DNA from: Clostridia bacterium
GTDB taxonomy: Bacteria > Bacillota > Clostridia > TANB77 > CAG-508
Length of the DNA stretch: 46,599 nucleotides
Assembly (NCBI GenBank): GCA_022791835.1
Contig: JAAVZW010000050.1
Coordinates: 1 to 46,599 of the forward strand
Direction: 5' to 3'
Below, one piece after another: positions 17,301-29,000 of this stretch. A program made the translations under genes and the position numbers. Positions within the stretch are counted from its first letter, which is position 1. Every line of letters starts with the position of its first letter. The notes below the pieces were generated by a model. The model was given only the letters and a program-made list of their open reading frames with translations, was not told where the DNA came from and searched no databases.

Positions 17301-18501
17301 CTGGTGCTCCATATGCTTTTGTTATGTCTATTGTAACACCTTCTAAGTCTATTTCTTCTCCTTCTTTATATTGTGTTTTTGATATATTACCTCTTATTGT
17401 CATGTCTGTAACATAGTTTACTATTTCTATTTTTCTTTCTAATACTGATGTGTTTCCTTGGCTATTTGTTGCTGTGTATGTTATTGTATATATTCCTGGA
17501 ACATCTGTATCTACTTCGTCTATACCTTCTATTTTTACTTCTATGTTTTCTTCTTTTTCGTCTGATGCTGTTGCTCCTAGGTCTAGTTTTTCAAATGTCT
17601 CTTTATCGAATACATTTATTGCTATTTCTTCTCTTGGGTCATTTAGTTTTATTTCTGGTGCTAATTCATCTTCTACTTCTACTACTCTTACTGCTGTTTC
17701 TGTGTTTCCACTAGCATCTGTTGCTGTATAAATGACATTATATTTTCCTGGTTTGCTTGTGTCTATTGTTGTAGGATTTGCTGTCCATTTTACGTTTGGA
17801 TCTAGATTGTCTGTTACTTCTATTCCTGGATCTTTATATTCTCCATTTAGTCTAACTATTAATGGGTTATCTCCTAAAATTTTAATTACTGGCTTTTCTT
17901 TATCTCTTGAGATGTCTGATTCTGGTATAGTGTCTATTATCTTTTCTTTTCCTAAGATAAATCTTACTATTTTTTGAGCATCACGCACATTAAGTGTGTC
18001 TGCTTTTGGGTTTTCTATATTTGCTGCAAGTCTTTCTATTTTGTTTAGTTGATATTTTTCTTCATATAATAGATGTCTTACTATTTTTTGAGCATCACGT
18101 ACGTTTATTACACCATCTCCATCTACGTCTCCATATATAAGGATTGTGTATGTAATGCCTTTTGATTTTATTTGTGTACCTGTTCCCATTTTGTCTGGGA
18201 TGCTTTCTGGTTCTATTCCTACATCCCTAAGTCTTTGTATAACATAGTCTCTTGGTATTTGTTCGTTTGGTTCACTATAAACAATAGGGACTATTCTCGA
18301 TCCTGCTTGTTCTGTGTAGATATCTTTTGCAAAATCATTTGCCTCATATGTCTCTATTTGTGTTTTAAATATATTTGATACTTTTGTGCTTATGTCCATA
18401 TTAGATGCTAGCATTGTTCCTGTTACTCCTGTAACTAAAGCTAGTGTCAATAATGTTTTTTTGGGCATTTTTGTTTTTATGGCCCTTCTTGCTTTTGACA
18501 T
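14350..18501 (-). CDS. large secreted protein with dockerin and Ig-like domains
   Basis: A 1383-residue protein. Residues 1-35 form a signal-like segment (KKTLLTLALVTGVTGTMLAS). A type I dockerin lies near 124-187: the first calcium loop is DVDGDGVINVRDAQKIV, the second (NPKADTLNVRDAQKIV) is degenerate. Next come DUF5011-type Ig-like domains (about 200-380) with YKDPGIEVTDN and NVIYTATDASGN, then a long beta-rich repeat region and an Asn/Thr/Glu tail. There is no LPxTG motif. Dockerins bind cohesins, and a cohesin gene ends 18 bases upstream, so the two probably form a pair at the cell surface (inferred). No catalytic domain is visible, so this is not a classical cellulosome enzyme. CGG occurs only out of frame. 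Confidence 0.85.
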   Translation of the reverse strand: MSKARRAIKTKMPKKTLLTLALVTGVTGTMLASNMDISTKVSNIFKTQIETYEANDFAKDIYTEQAGSRIVPIVYSEPNEQIPRDYVIQRLRDVGIEPESIPDKMGTGTQIKSKGITYTILIYGDVDGDGVINVRDAQKIVRHLLYEEKYQLNKIERLAANIENPKADTLNVRDAQKIVRFILGKEKIIDTIPESDISRDKEKPVIKILGDNPLIVRLNGEYKDPGIEVTDNLDPNVKWTANPTTIDTSKPGKYNVIYTATDASGNTETAVRVVEVEDELAPEIKLNDPREEIAINVFDKETFEKLDLGATASDEKEENIEVKIEGIDEVDTDVPGIYTITYTATNSQGNTSVLERKIEIVNYVTDMTIRGNISKTQYKEGEEIDLEGVTIDITKAYGAPETKPISELLSEEIAENKHYEIKMDPFSTGIATYNETNDAANGNIELMLNCVFNNPADGTKVESNNRRVGYVTVIGQIREFVEVTDPSFVKQTTGIIYSPINVVKVTTKRYQEELNDKNLEVKLTSRDGDVSTAHSQINFTDNGAEVKIWAAEPGTYTVILEAGKAESLKINITITESNAVHEITFGNNGKPFEGVLKAGGDYKDIDLNFTHNYGTTETEVVSRKVNVTANRLTFTKESEIERYKFLGIKDGNLVELSDTDKTTPVTAVRIWAKAGVVPEGQERITRVLGIEVDKGTAEATNQETINVNIYQDSKYTVTFAEDNLKLYLQDEGADNTFIDTDGKIYTLLEIQKVDQYKDQNDPKYIPATVNELSNLEATINNGNIVFVDSACKYDAEYSGNPFIKIAGFNENKGRFTKVTSGNIKYVGIALEDVYNGVTGTQIGDEDIRLEERGEIYVYHGNSTTPVITLTISEIVKKDITSLRISNLVQKEYCFEEVNIAELSSGFKQKPINAGELRYEVYKNGSSRPDTTVEVREKTVENGKVTLEFKAPNAGKYRIKATLNKNGRVITLTTDEITIEENPIVTSVAFKTKGGNEEPSTDFGPVKINKTVKKEIVYMHDYTDKNGNAIVDEYGRQISRQIEKANIPIYDYVKLPTNNPSYIEINLYNADYNLSKETEWGSAPVDGISIEVKSGAPVGTTATFSMLIDNSEHAIYGGQKDTEVNATVRVGAMSEITGVVLKPINANGSINLYKRTDPISGSNDKVTVEGGDKYTLFELKYIDADGDEVKISDATKIGVGLKGTSSSDKILFADDAYILDPDFGEGIEVKAFAKDSAGYTSVSSGNFDYVGINVIDTSITSITIYYEAKGFETEIPVIIDGKTSRQASKAKAIKEAMKPTEPDNIKTTTNNTVSSKEDKDQLTENNTNTITNEIINSTTNEQITNNTQSNQTNEVENTITATNNTVETNKVVENVIEPKKEDEE

Positions 18502-18519
18502 TTTCTCACCACCAATTCC

Positions 18520-19569
18520 TTATTTTAATCTCCTCGCTCCATTTGAGTCTGATTTCTTTGCTTTTCCATATAGTACTAGTAGTATTAATACTAATATTGT
18601 GAGTACGATAACTCCTGCCATAAGTACTAATAGTAATGGATCCTTTGATTTTAATGTCTCGAGGATATCTTCGAAAAAATTTTTTTCTTCCTCTGGCTCT
18701 TGTTCTACTAGTGTATTTATTGTTAGTTTATCTTTTACTTCGTCATATTCACTTTTTAATTTTGATGTTTGTGCTGTTTCTATTGCTGTTTGCAATTCTT
18801 GCCAGCTTTCTTCAGTGAAGTCTTTTTGTGATTTTCCCATTAATTCTATTAGTAAATTAAATAGTTCGTCTTTTTCAAAATCTACTGGTACTAACCCTTC
18901 TATATTAAGCTTGTCTTTTACTTCATCATATTCGCTATTTTTAGTAGCCCCTTCTGCTTTTGATATTGCTTCTTGAAGAGCTTTCCAACTATCTTCTGTA
19001 TAATCGCTTTGTACCTTTAAAGCTAATTCTGCTTTTACAGCTTCTAGTGCTGATTTATCTATCTCTTCTGGTTTTTCTTCTTCATTTTTATTGTTGTTAT
19101 TGTTATTATTATTAGTTGTTGGTTTTTTATTTGGTTTAGTATTTGTTGGTTTTGCTTTTTCTACAGTAACACTTACTTCTGATCTGCCTATTGAGGCTGT
19201 ATCTGTTGATAATACTAGATTACTTATTTTAAATGCTCCTGTTCCTGTTGCTTTTGCTTTGAAAGAAAAAGTTACACTACCTAAGTCTTCAACATCTTCA
19301 TAGTTTAAATATGTATATCTCTTTGTTCCTGTACCATATCCACCTTTTGATACTGATACATATTCAAATTTGCTGGTATCGTAGTTTAATCTGAAATCTG
19401 CTGAAGATACTTTTTGACTAAATGTAACTGTTACAGAAACTTTGTCTCCTACGGCTACTTTACTTGCTGCACTAATACTTGCTGTTGCTGCTTGGACATT
19501 GCCTCCTAAAATTAATATTGATAAACAGAAAACTATTAATATAGTTAATGTGTTTTTTAAAATTTTCAT
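18520..19569 (-). CDS. membrane-anchored cohesin-domain protein
   Basis: A 349-residue protein with a signal peptide (1-27, ending NVQAAT), one cohesin domain (about 28-138: KVAVGDKVSVTVTF, ADFRLNYDTSKFEYVSVSKG, GSVTFSFKAKATGTG, FKISNLVLSTD), an Asn-run linker, two FIVAR-like helical repeats (ALEAVKAELALKVQSDYTEDSW; LLIELMGKSQKDFTEESW) and a C-terminal membrane segment (about 312-337) followed by a basic tail. Cohesins bind dockerins; with the adjacent dockerin gene it likely makes a cell-bound receptor and ligand pair. It precedes the dockerin gene in an operon (18 bases apart). A cohesin with a simple membrane anchor is unlike scaffoldins that use SLH domains. Confidence 0.87.
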   Translation of the reverse strand: MKILKNTLTILIVFCLSILILGGNVQAATASISAASKVAVGDKVSVTVTFSQKVSSADFRLNYDTSKFEYVSVSKGGYGTGTKRYTYLNYEDVEDLGSVTFSFKAKATGTGAFKISNLVLSTDTASIGRSEVSVTVEKAKPTNTKPNKKPTTNNNNNNNNKNEEEKPEEIDKSALEAVKAELALKVQSDYTEDSWKALQEAISKAEGATKNSEYDEVKDKLNIEGLVPVDFEKDELFNLLIELMGKSQKDFTEESWQELQTAIETAQTSKLKSEYDEVKDKLTINTLVEQEPEEEKNFFEDILETLKSKDPLLLVLMAGVIVLTILVLILLVLYGKAKKSDSNGARRLK

Positions 19570-19610
19570 TTATAAATCTCTCCTTGCCTTTTGTATTCCT
19601 TAATATAACT

Positions 19611-19639
19611 ATTATATCACTTTTCTTAGGTTTTGTAAA
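19611..19639 (-). promoter_or_regulatory. promoter of cohesin-dockerin operon
   Basis: On the minus strand, TTTACA (19639-19634), 17 bases, TATAAT (19616-19611). Confidence 0.75.
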
Positions 19640-19675
19640 CATAATATGTTAATTTTAGTATTTTTTTCCTATTTT

Positions 19676-19897
19676 TTATTCTATTATTGGGGTTATTGTC
19701 GCATTTTTTAAACTTTCTATTGGTTCATCATCTGGTACTGGATCTGTTGGTTCATTTGATTGTGCTTCATTTATGTTTTGGTTGTTTTGATTTGTTGGTT
19801 TTTCTTGATTTCTATTTATCACAAAGAATATTGCTACGGCAATTATTACTACTAGTACTATGCCTATTATGATAAATCTCATTTTTTTACTTTCCAT
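19676..19897 (-). CDS. small single-pass membrane protein
   Basis: A 73-residue protein: KKMRFIIIGIVLVVIIAVAIFFVINR forms one membrane segment (about 6-29), followed by an Asn/Gln/Pro/Glu-rich exposed tail ending ESLKNATITPIIE. No family is recognised. It sits between the giant adhesin and cohesin genes with its own consensus promoter. It may be an accessory of the surface locus, but only position supports this. The start at MESKK or MRFII cannot be settled; AAGGAG lies a little far upstream. Confidence 0.65.
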   Translation of the reverse strand: MESKKMRFIIIGIVLVVIIAVAIFFVINRNQEKPTNQNNQNINEAQSNEPTDPVPDDEPIESLKNATITPIIE

Positions 19898-19936
19898 ACC
19901 TTCTATTTTCTCCTTTATATACCATTATTCTACTTT

Positions 19937-19965
19937 ATTATATTAATCTTTTTAGTTTTTGTCAA
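19937..19965 (-). promoter_or_regulatory. consensus promoter of small membrane protein gene
   Basis: On the minus strand, TTGACA (19965-19960), 17 bases, TATAAT (19942-19937). Confidence 0.8.
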
Positions 19966-20033
19966 TATTCTACAAGAATTTTCGTTCGACAAATTTTTCA
20001 TCTTCTAGGGAACTAGATGCGTACTTGCATTCT

Positions 20034-20062
20034 AAAAGCTCCCCTTGATTGGGGAGCTTTTA
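20034..20062 (-). terminator. terminator of giant surface protein gene
   Basis: AAAAGCTCCCC/GGGGAGCTTTT with loop TTGATT, 19 bases beyond the stop of the giant gene. Confidence 0.85.
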
Positions 20063-20080
20063 TTTGGCGGTGTTTGCTTA

Positions 20081-23000
20081 TTATGGCATTATTTGGAATG
20101 TTACTGTTTTTGTTTCTCCGTTTCTAGCTTCTATTGTTACTCTGTATCTTCTTTTTACTGTGTCTTGCTTGAAGTCTAGTTCTATTGTTCCTCCTGAGTG
20201 TTTACTTAGGTCTACAATTTCTTCTGGTGCTAGATTGTCGATGTCTTCTATTTTTACTTTTGTTATATAACTGTCTCTTTCATTTTGTATTACGAAGTGT
20301 ACATCTTCATAGTATGTTTTTTCTCTTGGTGCATTATTTAGTATTACTTCTACCATTCTTATATCTACCTTTATTTCTCTTGTTGTGCTTCTTCCACCGT
20401 CTGATACTGTTATTTTATACCAACCACTATGTTCTATTATTTTAGTTGTTTCTGCTTTTCCTGCTGATGCATAGTATGTCTCTGTGTAAGGGTCGCTTGC
20501 TAATGAGTCTATGTGTTTTCTCATTATTACTACTTCACCATGTAACCAGTTTATTGTTGGTATTGTTCTTAGTTCTTTATTTACATATCCTTCTGCTACA
20601 TCTTTTGTCATTTCATACCATTCTGTTTGTGCAGGTAGTCTATAGAAGATTAGTGGTGGTCCATTGATTACTTCTACTTCTAGTTCAAATCTTGCTACGT
20701 TTCCATTTTCATCTACTGCTTTATAGATTACTACGTATGTTCCTATTTTGCTTGTGTCTACTTTGTCGCCTTCTATTGGTAGTAGTGTTATGTTTCCGCT
20801 TTCACTGTAGTTATCTGTTACTTTGATGTATTTTTCATAATCAAATATTGTTGTTGTTGGTGTTTTGTCTATTGTCATTTTATTGCTTCCATTACCATTT
20901 ACTGTTGTTATTGTTGGTGCTTCTATATCTACTATCTTGAATGTGTATATATTTATGTCTTTTGCAAATTTGAAGTTTTTACTATCTTCCATATGTGCTG
21001 TTACTGTGTAAGTTTGATTTAGTCTTAGTTCAAATGCTCCATTATTGTATAGTGTACTTATGTTTACATCTGAGTTTGCTCCGTCTTTTTGGTATTCTGG
21101 TTTTAAGCTTACATTTACATCTGGTGTGTAGTTTCTTTGATAGTTTACTTCTCTCTTTGCGCTATCACTATATACTGTTTTGTATGTTAGGTATGTGTCT
21201 TTGTTTGCATCTGTAATTATTACTGGGTCTATTACTAGTAGTCCTGTTGCTTTTAGTTCTGCTCCATTGTATTTTGCTGTTTCTGATACATTTATTACTA
21301 TGTCATATGTTCCTGCATCTACTGGTGTTACTTTTTGTCCATTTTGTTCGTAAGTTACTGTTATTTCTCCTATTCCTTCTAGTTCTGATGTTACTTCTAC
21401 TGTTTGTGCTTGTCCGTTATATGTGTATTTTGATGCTATGTCTATTGTCATATTTGATAGGTTTAGTGTATCTTTTGCTACATTTAGTTCTAGTTTTGCT
21501 ACACCTTGTTTATAATTTGCTGTTTCTGCATATCTTACTTCTATTGTAACTTTTCCTTTTCCTAATAGTGTGATTTTTCCATCACTATCTATTTGGATTA
21601 CATTTTCTTGAACTGTATCTTCTCCGAAATTTGGTACTAATGCATATGTTACTTCTCCTTTTGCTTTTCCGTTTAGTTTGATTGTTGGAGCTGATTCTGT
21701 CATTAGGACTGATGTTTTTGATAGAGCTACACCTTCCATGTCTTGTTCTGCTTTTTCTACTGTGTATGGTGCTGATGTTATTGTAAATTCTCCTGCGTAG
21801 TCTCCTGTTCCTGTTATTGCTACTTCTGCTTTATATGTTCCTGCATTTACTGGTGGTGTTGTGCTTCTTTCTCCTGTAACTGTATTTATATATGTTATTG
21901 TTTTTGTATAGGTTACTCCGTTTGGATTTTTTACGTCTACTGGGTGTCCTATTCCTTCTTCATATTCTGCATCTGTTGGTACTTCTATTACTATATCTGC
22001 TTCTGTTATTTGCTTTTTGCTTATTTCGAATGTTACAACATATAAGTCTTCTATGCTTAGGTAATTATCTCCTTCTGTTATATCTACTGTTACTTTATAT
22101 GAACCTGCTTTTATTGGTGCTACTGTCGTTTTTGTATTTGGTTTTACATTTCCTTCTGCATCTAGTTCATAGTAGTTTACAGTGATTGGTGTTCCTTGTC
22201 CTCCTAGTCCTACTGTGTTTCCTGCTTTTTCTACTACTACTACTTTTGGCTTATTATTATAGGTAATTGTTGTTACGTCTTGACTATCATATGGCATTGT
22301 AACTATTAGGTCTGATAGTGCTGGTGTTCTCTTTGTTATTTCAAATGTTCCATCTCTCTTAATTACTGTATAGTTTTGGCTTATTTCTACTGTTTTTACT
22401 GTTATTGGATATGTGCCTACTGGTGATGTTTCGTTTGCTGATGTCTCTAGTGTAACAACTGCTTTATCGCCATTTAGTAGTGCTTCTGTTAGTCCTTCTC
22501 CTGGTGTTACTTTGTATTTAGTTTGGTCTAGGTTTACTGGGTCTTTGTATACTCCTTTTTGGTTGTCTGCTGTTATTACTATTTTTCTTTGTGCTATTGT
22601 CATTGTTCCTTTTGCTATTGCATTTGGAGCTTTTACTTCGTTGTATTTGTTTCCTTCTGATACTTCTACATAGATTGCATATTCTCCTGCATCTATTGGT
22701 GCTTCTATTCTACTTCCATTTGTTACTTCTGTTCCATCTGGATTTTTTGTTTTTATATAGTATGTTGTTATTTCTCCAATGTCGCCTTCTGCTAGTTGTG
22801 GTATTGTAGCTTTTATTTCTACTTTTTTAGGTGTTCCATCATATGTGTGTACATCTGTCTCTACTACTGCTAAGTCATCTTCTGTTAGTACTCCTTTTAT
22901 GATGTTTAGTTTCACTTCTACTGCTTTTTCTTTGTAGTTTTCTGTTTCTGCAAAGGCTACTTTTATTGTTGCTTGTCCTGCTTTTAGTACTGTTATTTCT

Positions 23001-26000
23001 CCTTTAGCATTTATGCTTGCTAGTGGTTCTTCTCCTTCTGCTGTTATTATTTCGAATGTTGTGCTTCCTATTCCTTCATTTGAAACTACTGCTACTACTT
23101 TACCTGCTGATGTGATTTCTACTTCGTATACTCCGTCTTTAATTGGTAGGTCTATTGGGTCTCCTATTGTTTGTGTTTTTTGTAACTTAACTGTTGGTAG
23201 GTCTTGTTCTGCTTTGCTTATTACAAATTCTTTTGAGTATTTTACTACTGGTGCTGTTGTTGCAAAGTTTCCTAGTCCTGTTATTTCTACTTTTGCTATA
23301 TATGTTCCTGCGTTTTCTGGAAGTACTCCTTCTGGTAGTTTTACATATTTATTTCCGTTTTCGTCTTGATATATACTTGATGCTGGTGTTCCTGCAGGAA
23401 TGTCTTCTACTTTTTTATAGTATGTTATTTCTTGTGTATAGTCTCCTGCATTTTCTCCTACTTTTTCTGTTAATGTTTTTGAAGAATCACTTGGATCTTT
23501 TACAGTTACTGTTATTTCTTGTGTTGTTCCTTCTGTGTATGTGCTTTCTGCTGGTTCTTGTATGTTTATATCTTCAACTTTTACTGGATTTGCTATTATA
23601 GTGTATACTGGAGCTTCTGGTACGAATGTTACATCATAGTCTGGATTTGTAGCATTTGCTACTATCTCGTATTCTCCTACTGGTGTACTTTCTGTTACTT
23701 CTGCTCTTAGTGTTATTCCTAAGTCGTCTTTTACTCCGTCTATTGTTACTGCTCCTGTTTCAGTAAAGTTTATTGGGTTTACTACTGTTTCTCCATATTT
23801 TGTTGTTGGTTCTTCTATTGTTACTGTTGCTGATTTTGGATTTATTATTAGGTAACCTTGTACTCCTACTGTTTTTTCTGTTGTTACTGCTTCATATTTG
23901 TTTCCTCCTGTTGTTGTTATGAATATAGCATATTTTCCTGCATGTGTTGGATTTATTGTTTCTACTGTTTCTATTTGGTCATTTTCTGTTACTTTGTAAT
24001 AATGTTCTGTTACTGTTCCAACATCTTCTGCTACTACTTTTATTGTAGGTATTAGTTCTACTTTTTTAGCAGTTCCGTCATAGGTATATTCATCTGTATT
24101 TTCTTTTATTGCATAGTCTCCTGTTTTTAGTGTATCTTTGATTACTTTTAGGCTTACTGTGCTTGAGTTTGGATTGTAGTTTTCGTTACCTTCATAAGTT
24201 ACTGTTATTGTTACTTCGCCTGCTTTTAATAGTTTTATTACTCCATTTTTATCTATTTCTATTATGTTAGCTGGATCTACACTATATGTTGTATTTCCTT
24301 TTCCTTCTGCTACTACTGCCATTATTTTGTTTGTTTCTGTGATTTTTTCAACATATTGTCCATCTATTTTATTTAGTTCTTGTTGTTCTCCTGTTGTTAA
24401 TGTTTTGTGTAGTTCTACTACTGGTGCTTCTTGATTTGCTTTACTTATTGTGTATTCTGCTGAATAGCCTACTACTGGAGTTTCTGTTTCATAGTTTCCT
24501 AGTCCTGTTACTTCTGCTTTTGCTATGTATGTTCCTGCATTTACTGGAGTTCCTGTTATTTTTTTGTATTCTTTTCCGTTTATTGTTTCTGTGTTTAGGT
24601 CTCCTTCTTTTGCTAATTGGTAATATGTGATTGTTTTTGTATAGTCTCCTGTTTGTTCTGCTGTTTTTTCTGTTAGTAATGTTCCGTCTGTTTTTGTTGG
24701 GTCTAGTACTTCTACTGTTACTGGATGTTCTGTATTTTCTGTGTAACTTAGGTTTGTTGTTGGTGCTATTACTCTTATTGTTTCTACTGGATTTGCTGTA
24801 ACTACATATTTGATACCTTCTGGTAGATATGTTACATTGTAATTATTATTTGTAGCTACTTTTGCTATATCATAATTTCCTACTGGAGATTCAGCTGTTA
24901 CATTTGCTGTTAGGCTTAGTCCTAAGTCGTCTCCTTCTATTACATTTGCCGGTACTCCTACTATTGCTACTGGTGCTTCTCCAAATTTGCTTGTAGGTGC
25001 TGGTGTTATTGTTACTGTTGCTGGTCTTGGTGTTATTATTAAGTCTGGTAGATTTAGTACTTCTGTCATTGCAAAGTAGTTTTCTCCTTCTGCTATCTCT
25101 ACTCTTATTTTATATGTTCCTACATCTTTTGGTGCTACTTCTGTGTCGCCATAGTATACTTTGATATTTCCTAATCCCTTTGTTTCTAGTGTTTCTCCTG
25201 CTGCTGGATTTGGTACTACAGTTACTGTTTTGGCTTCTTTGTTATATTCTAGATTACTTGGCATTGTTATGCTTAAGTCTTCTTTTACAGGTACTCTTTT
25301 GGTTAGTGTGTATGTGCCTGGTCTGAATGTTATATCATAGTTATCACTTATTGAGTAAGTTCCTATTATTTCATATGTACCTGATACTGCTGATGTTGGT
25401 GTTGCATTTGTTGTTAATGTTACTGTTTCTTTGTCTGTTCCAACTAGTGCTTTATCAAGTCCTGTTCCTGGTGTTATTGTATATGTTAGTTTTGCCAAAT
25501 TGTCTCTATATACACTTGTTTTATCATCTGCTGTGATTGTTACTTGTCTTTTATTTATTGTAAGTGTTCCTAGTTTTATTGGTGTTTCTACTGCTTGGTA
25601 TTTTGTTCCTCCTGCATTTTCTACAAATACTGCGTATTCTCCTGCATTTACTGGCGCTGTTAATTTATTTGTCATATCTGGTGTATCGTTTGTTACTTTG
25701 CAATAGTATGTTGTTATTCTTCCTGTTTCTACTTCTTGTAGTTTTGGTGTTATTACTGCTTGTTTTCCAGTTGCATCATATGTGTGTGTGTTATCACTTA
25801 GTTCAAAGTGTTCTGCAGTTAGTCCATCTAGGTTAATTGTTAGTTTTACTTCTTTGCTATTTTTGTTGTAGTTTGTGCTTTCTGGGAATACTACTTTTAT
25901 TGTTACTTCTCCATTTCTGTTTAGTTCGATTACTTTTGTTTCTTCATTTATAGTTATTATATCTTTGTTTGCTGTTATATCTACTGTTGTTCCATATTTT

Positions 26001-29000
26001 GGAGAGTTTTCTATGCTTATGCTTGGATTTGGTTCTGTTATTTTTATTACGTAACTCTTTAGGTCTTCATTGTATGTTAGTTCATTTCCTTGATTATCTA
26101 CTAATTTTACTACTGGTTCATTTTCATCGTCTTTTTCTATTGTTAGTGTTGCTTCTATTTTTTCTGTAAGTAGTTCTGTGTCTAAGTAATTTTTGCTAAG
26201 TTCCTCTGTTAGTGTGAAAGTTGCTATTACTTTGTATATTCCTGCATTTGTTACGTTTTGTACAGATTGTCCATTGTATGTGTAACTTATGTTTAGTCCT
26301 GCTGTTCTATCATCTGATGGTAGTTCTAGTTTATGTGGTGCTCCATCATATGTTATTGTAGCGTCTGTTAGACTTAGTGTTTTGTCTAGTTTGTACATTG
26401 CTTTTTCTATTGTATATGGATTAGAATATTTTTCTGCATTTACTCCTGTTCTGAAGTTTCCTAATCCTTCTGCTGTTACTTTTGCAATGTATGTTCCTGC
26501 ATTTTCTGGTTCTCCTACTACTTTTTTATATGTTTTTCCATTTACTTCGATTTTATCTGCTTCTGGTATGTTTGTTTCTAGTGTTTCTACATAATATGTA
26601 GTTGTTATTGTTACGTCTGTTGTTTGTAGTGTATAGTCTGTACCATTTATGTTTGTAGTAATTACTGTGCTTACTGGTTGTTTTTTATCTTTACTATATA
26701 CTAGGTTTGATGTTGGTTCTGTTATTGTTATATCATCTGCTGTTATTTGTCTTGGTCTTATTGTGCAGTTTGCTCTTATTGTAGCTATTTCTGAATAGTT
26801 GCCTGTTCCTTCTAGTGTTATTTCTAACTCGTATGGTGTGTCACTTGCTTCTGTTGGCATTGTTGTTCCACCGTTCCAAGTTATTGATTTGATATTTGCT
26901 GTTACTCCTTCTTTAATTGCTGTTTTTATTGTGTTTTCTACTGCTTTTCTTACATCTTCTCCATATTCTACTATTGTTGATACTTTATCTAGATCTATAT
27001 CACTATTTTCTAGTGGTCTTTTTTCTATTACTAGTCTATTAGTTTCTCCTAAATCTAATAGGCTTACTGGTGTTGCTAGGTAGTTATCTCCTTCATTTAT
27101 TGCAACTTTTACATTGTATGTTCCGATATCTTTTACGCTTGTTGCTGGCGTTCCATCTTCGTTTACTACTAGGGTTTCTTTGTTTCCTTCTACTTTGTAG
27201 TATTGTACTTTTATTGTGTCTCCTAATCCTATTATTGTGCTATCTTTTGGTTCTACTGTTACACTCTTTTCTTGTCCATCATAGATTACTTTTTTGTTTA
27301 CTGTATCTGTATATGGGATTGTTATTTTTAGGTCTGATACTTCTGGTGCTTTTTTAGCTATTGTTATTCTTGCATCTTTACTTGATGGATTGATTGCATT
27401 ATAGTTTTGTATAAGTGTTCCGCTTCCAACTAATTCAAATTTTGCTCTTACTATGTAGCTTCCTGCTGATTTTGGTGCTTCTGTTAGTTTTTCTGCTATT
27501 ATTGGTTGTCCGTTTTCATCTGCTGGATAGTATTCATAGCTTATGCTTATTTCTTTTGGGTCTATTGTATTTTTAACTGTTAATGTTTTGCTTGTGCCAT
27601 CATATGTTGGGTTTGTGTTTCCTTCGAATGTGATTGTTCCAACATTTTCTTCTAGTTTGTAGGTTGCTTTACTTATTTTTAGTGTTGTTTCTAGTATTTT
27701 TGGTGCTACTTCACTATAATTTGCAAATAATGGTCCTTTTTCATCTACGCTGAATGTTACTTCTACTTTATATGTTCCATAATTTATCATTCCATCTGTT
27801 GATGTATTAGTTGTATCCTCTTTATCTATATAATTATATGTTACTTTGATTCCTGCTGGTAGTTTTGGTGTTTGTGTTGTTCCTTCTACTTCTTCTACTA
27901 TTGTTTGTTTTACACCTTCTTCAAAGTCTTTGATTATTTCTGGTTGTATACTGTAATTTTCTAGTTTATATGTTGCTTTTGATACTTCTATTGTTACTTC
28001 GATTCCTGTTACTTCACTATAGTTTTTAGTGTCTGTTGGTGTGTATTTTACTGTGAAGTTTCTTATTCCTGCATCTCCAACTAGTGTGCTTTCTGTCATG
28101 TTCTCAAATGTGAAACCTTCTGGTAACTCTACACTTGATAATAGTGCTCCATATATTGCTTTTAGTCCTGTTGGTTTTTCATATTCTGGAACTGCTTTTG
28201 TTATACTATATTCTTTTGAGTATAGTACTTTTGTTCCTGTGAAGTTTTCTTTTCCTGTAAGTGTTAGTTTTGCAATATATGTTCCTACTTCTGTTGGTAT
28301 ATTTTGTATTTCTTTATATTTTTTGTTTCCTATTTCGATTATCTCTGTGTCTTCTGGTCCTGCTTGTTCAAAGTATTTTATTTCTGCTGTGTAGTCTTCG
28401 TTTCCATTTGCATTAAGTGTGTAAGCTTTTTTGTTTATTGTTGTTGTTAGTTCTACTGTTACTTCTTTTCCTGAATTGCTATATACTAGGTCTGTTGGTT
28501 CTTTTACTTCTATTGTAACATTTTGTAGTGATTTTGGATTTATTGTATATGTTCCTTCTGTAAATTCTACATTGTAGTTTTGATTTGTTGCAGTTCCTTT
28601 GATTGTGTATGTTCCTGCTGGTGTTTCTGCTGTTAGTTCTGTTTCAGTTCCGTCTTCGGCTCTAAGTACTGGTGTTACAGTTAGTCCTAGGTCATCTCCT
28701 TCTATATGTTCTGTGATTACTTTTGATATGTCTGTAGAAATTGCATCTCCATATATACTACTTTGGTCTCCTATTGCTACTTTGGCTGTTCTTTTATTTA
28801 TTACTAAGTCATCTAGGTCAAATAGTCCTGGTACAAATTTTCCGTCTACTACTGTTCCTGATGCTGTATAGTTTGTTCCTTCTGCTACTTGCACTCTTAC
28901 TTTGTAAGTTCCTGCATTCACTTGTGCTTCTGTTGTAGCTTTTCCTTCTGTTCCATCTTCTGCTACTGGATAATAGTATACTGTGATTGCTCCTATACCT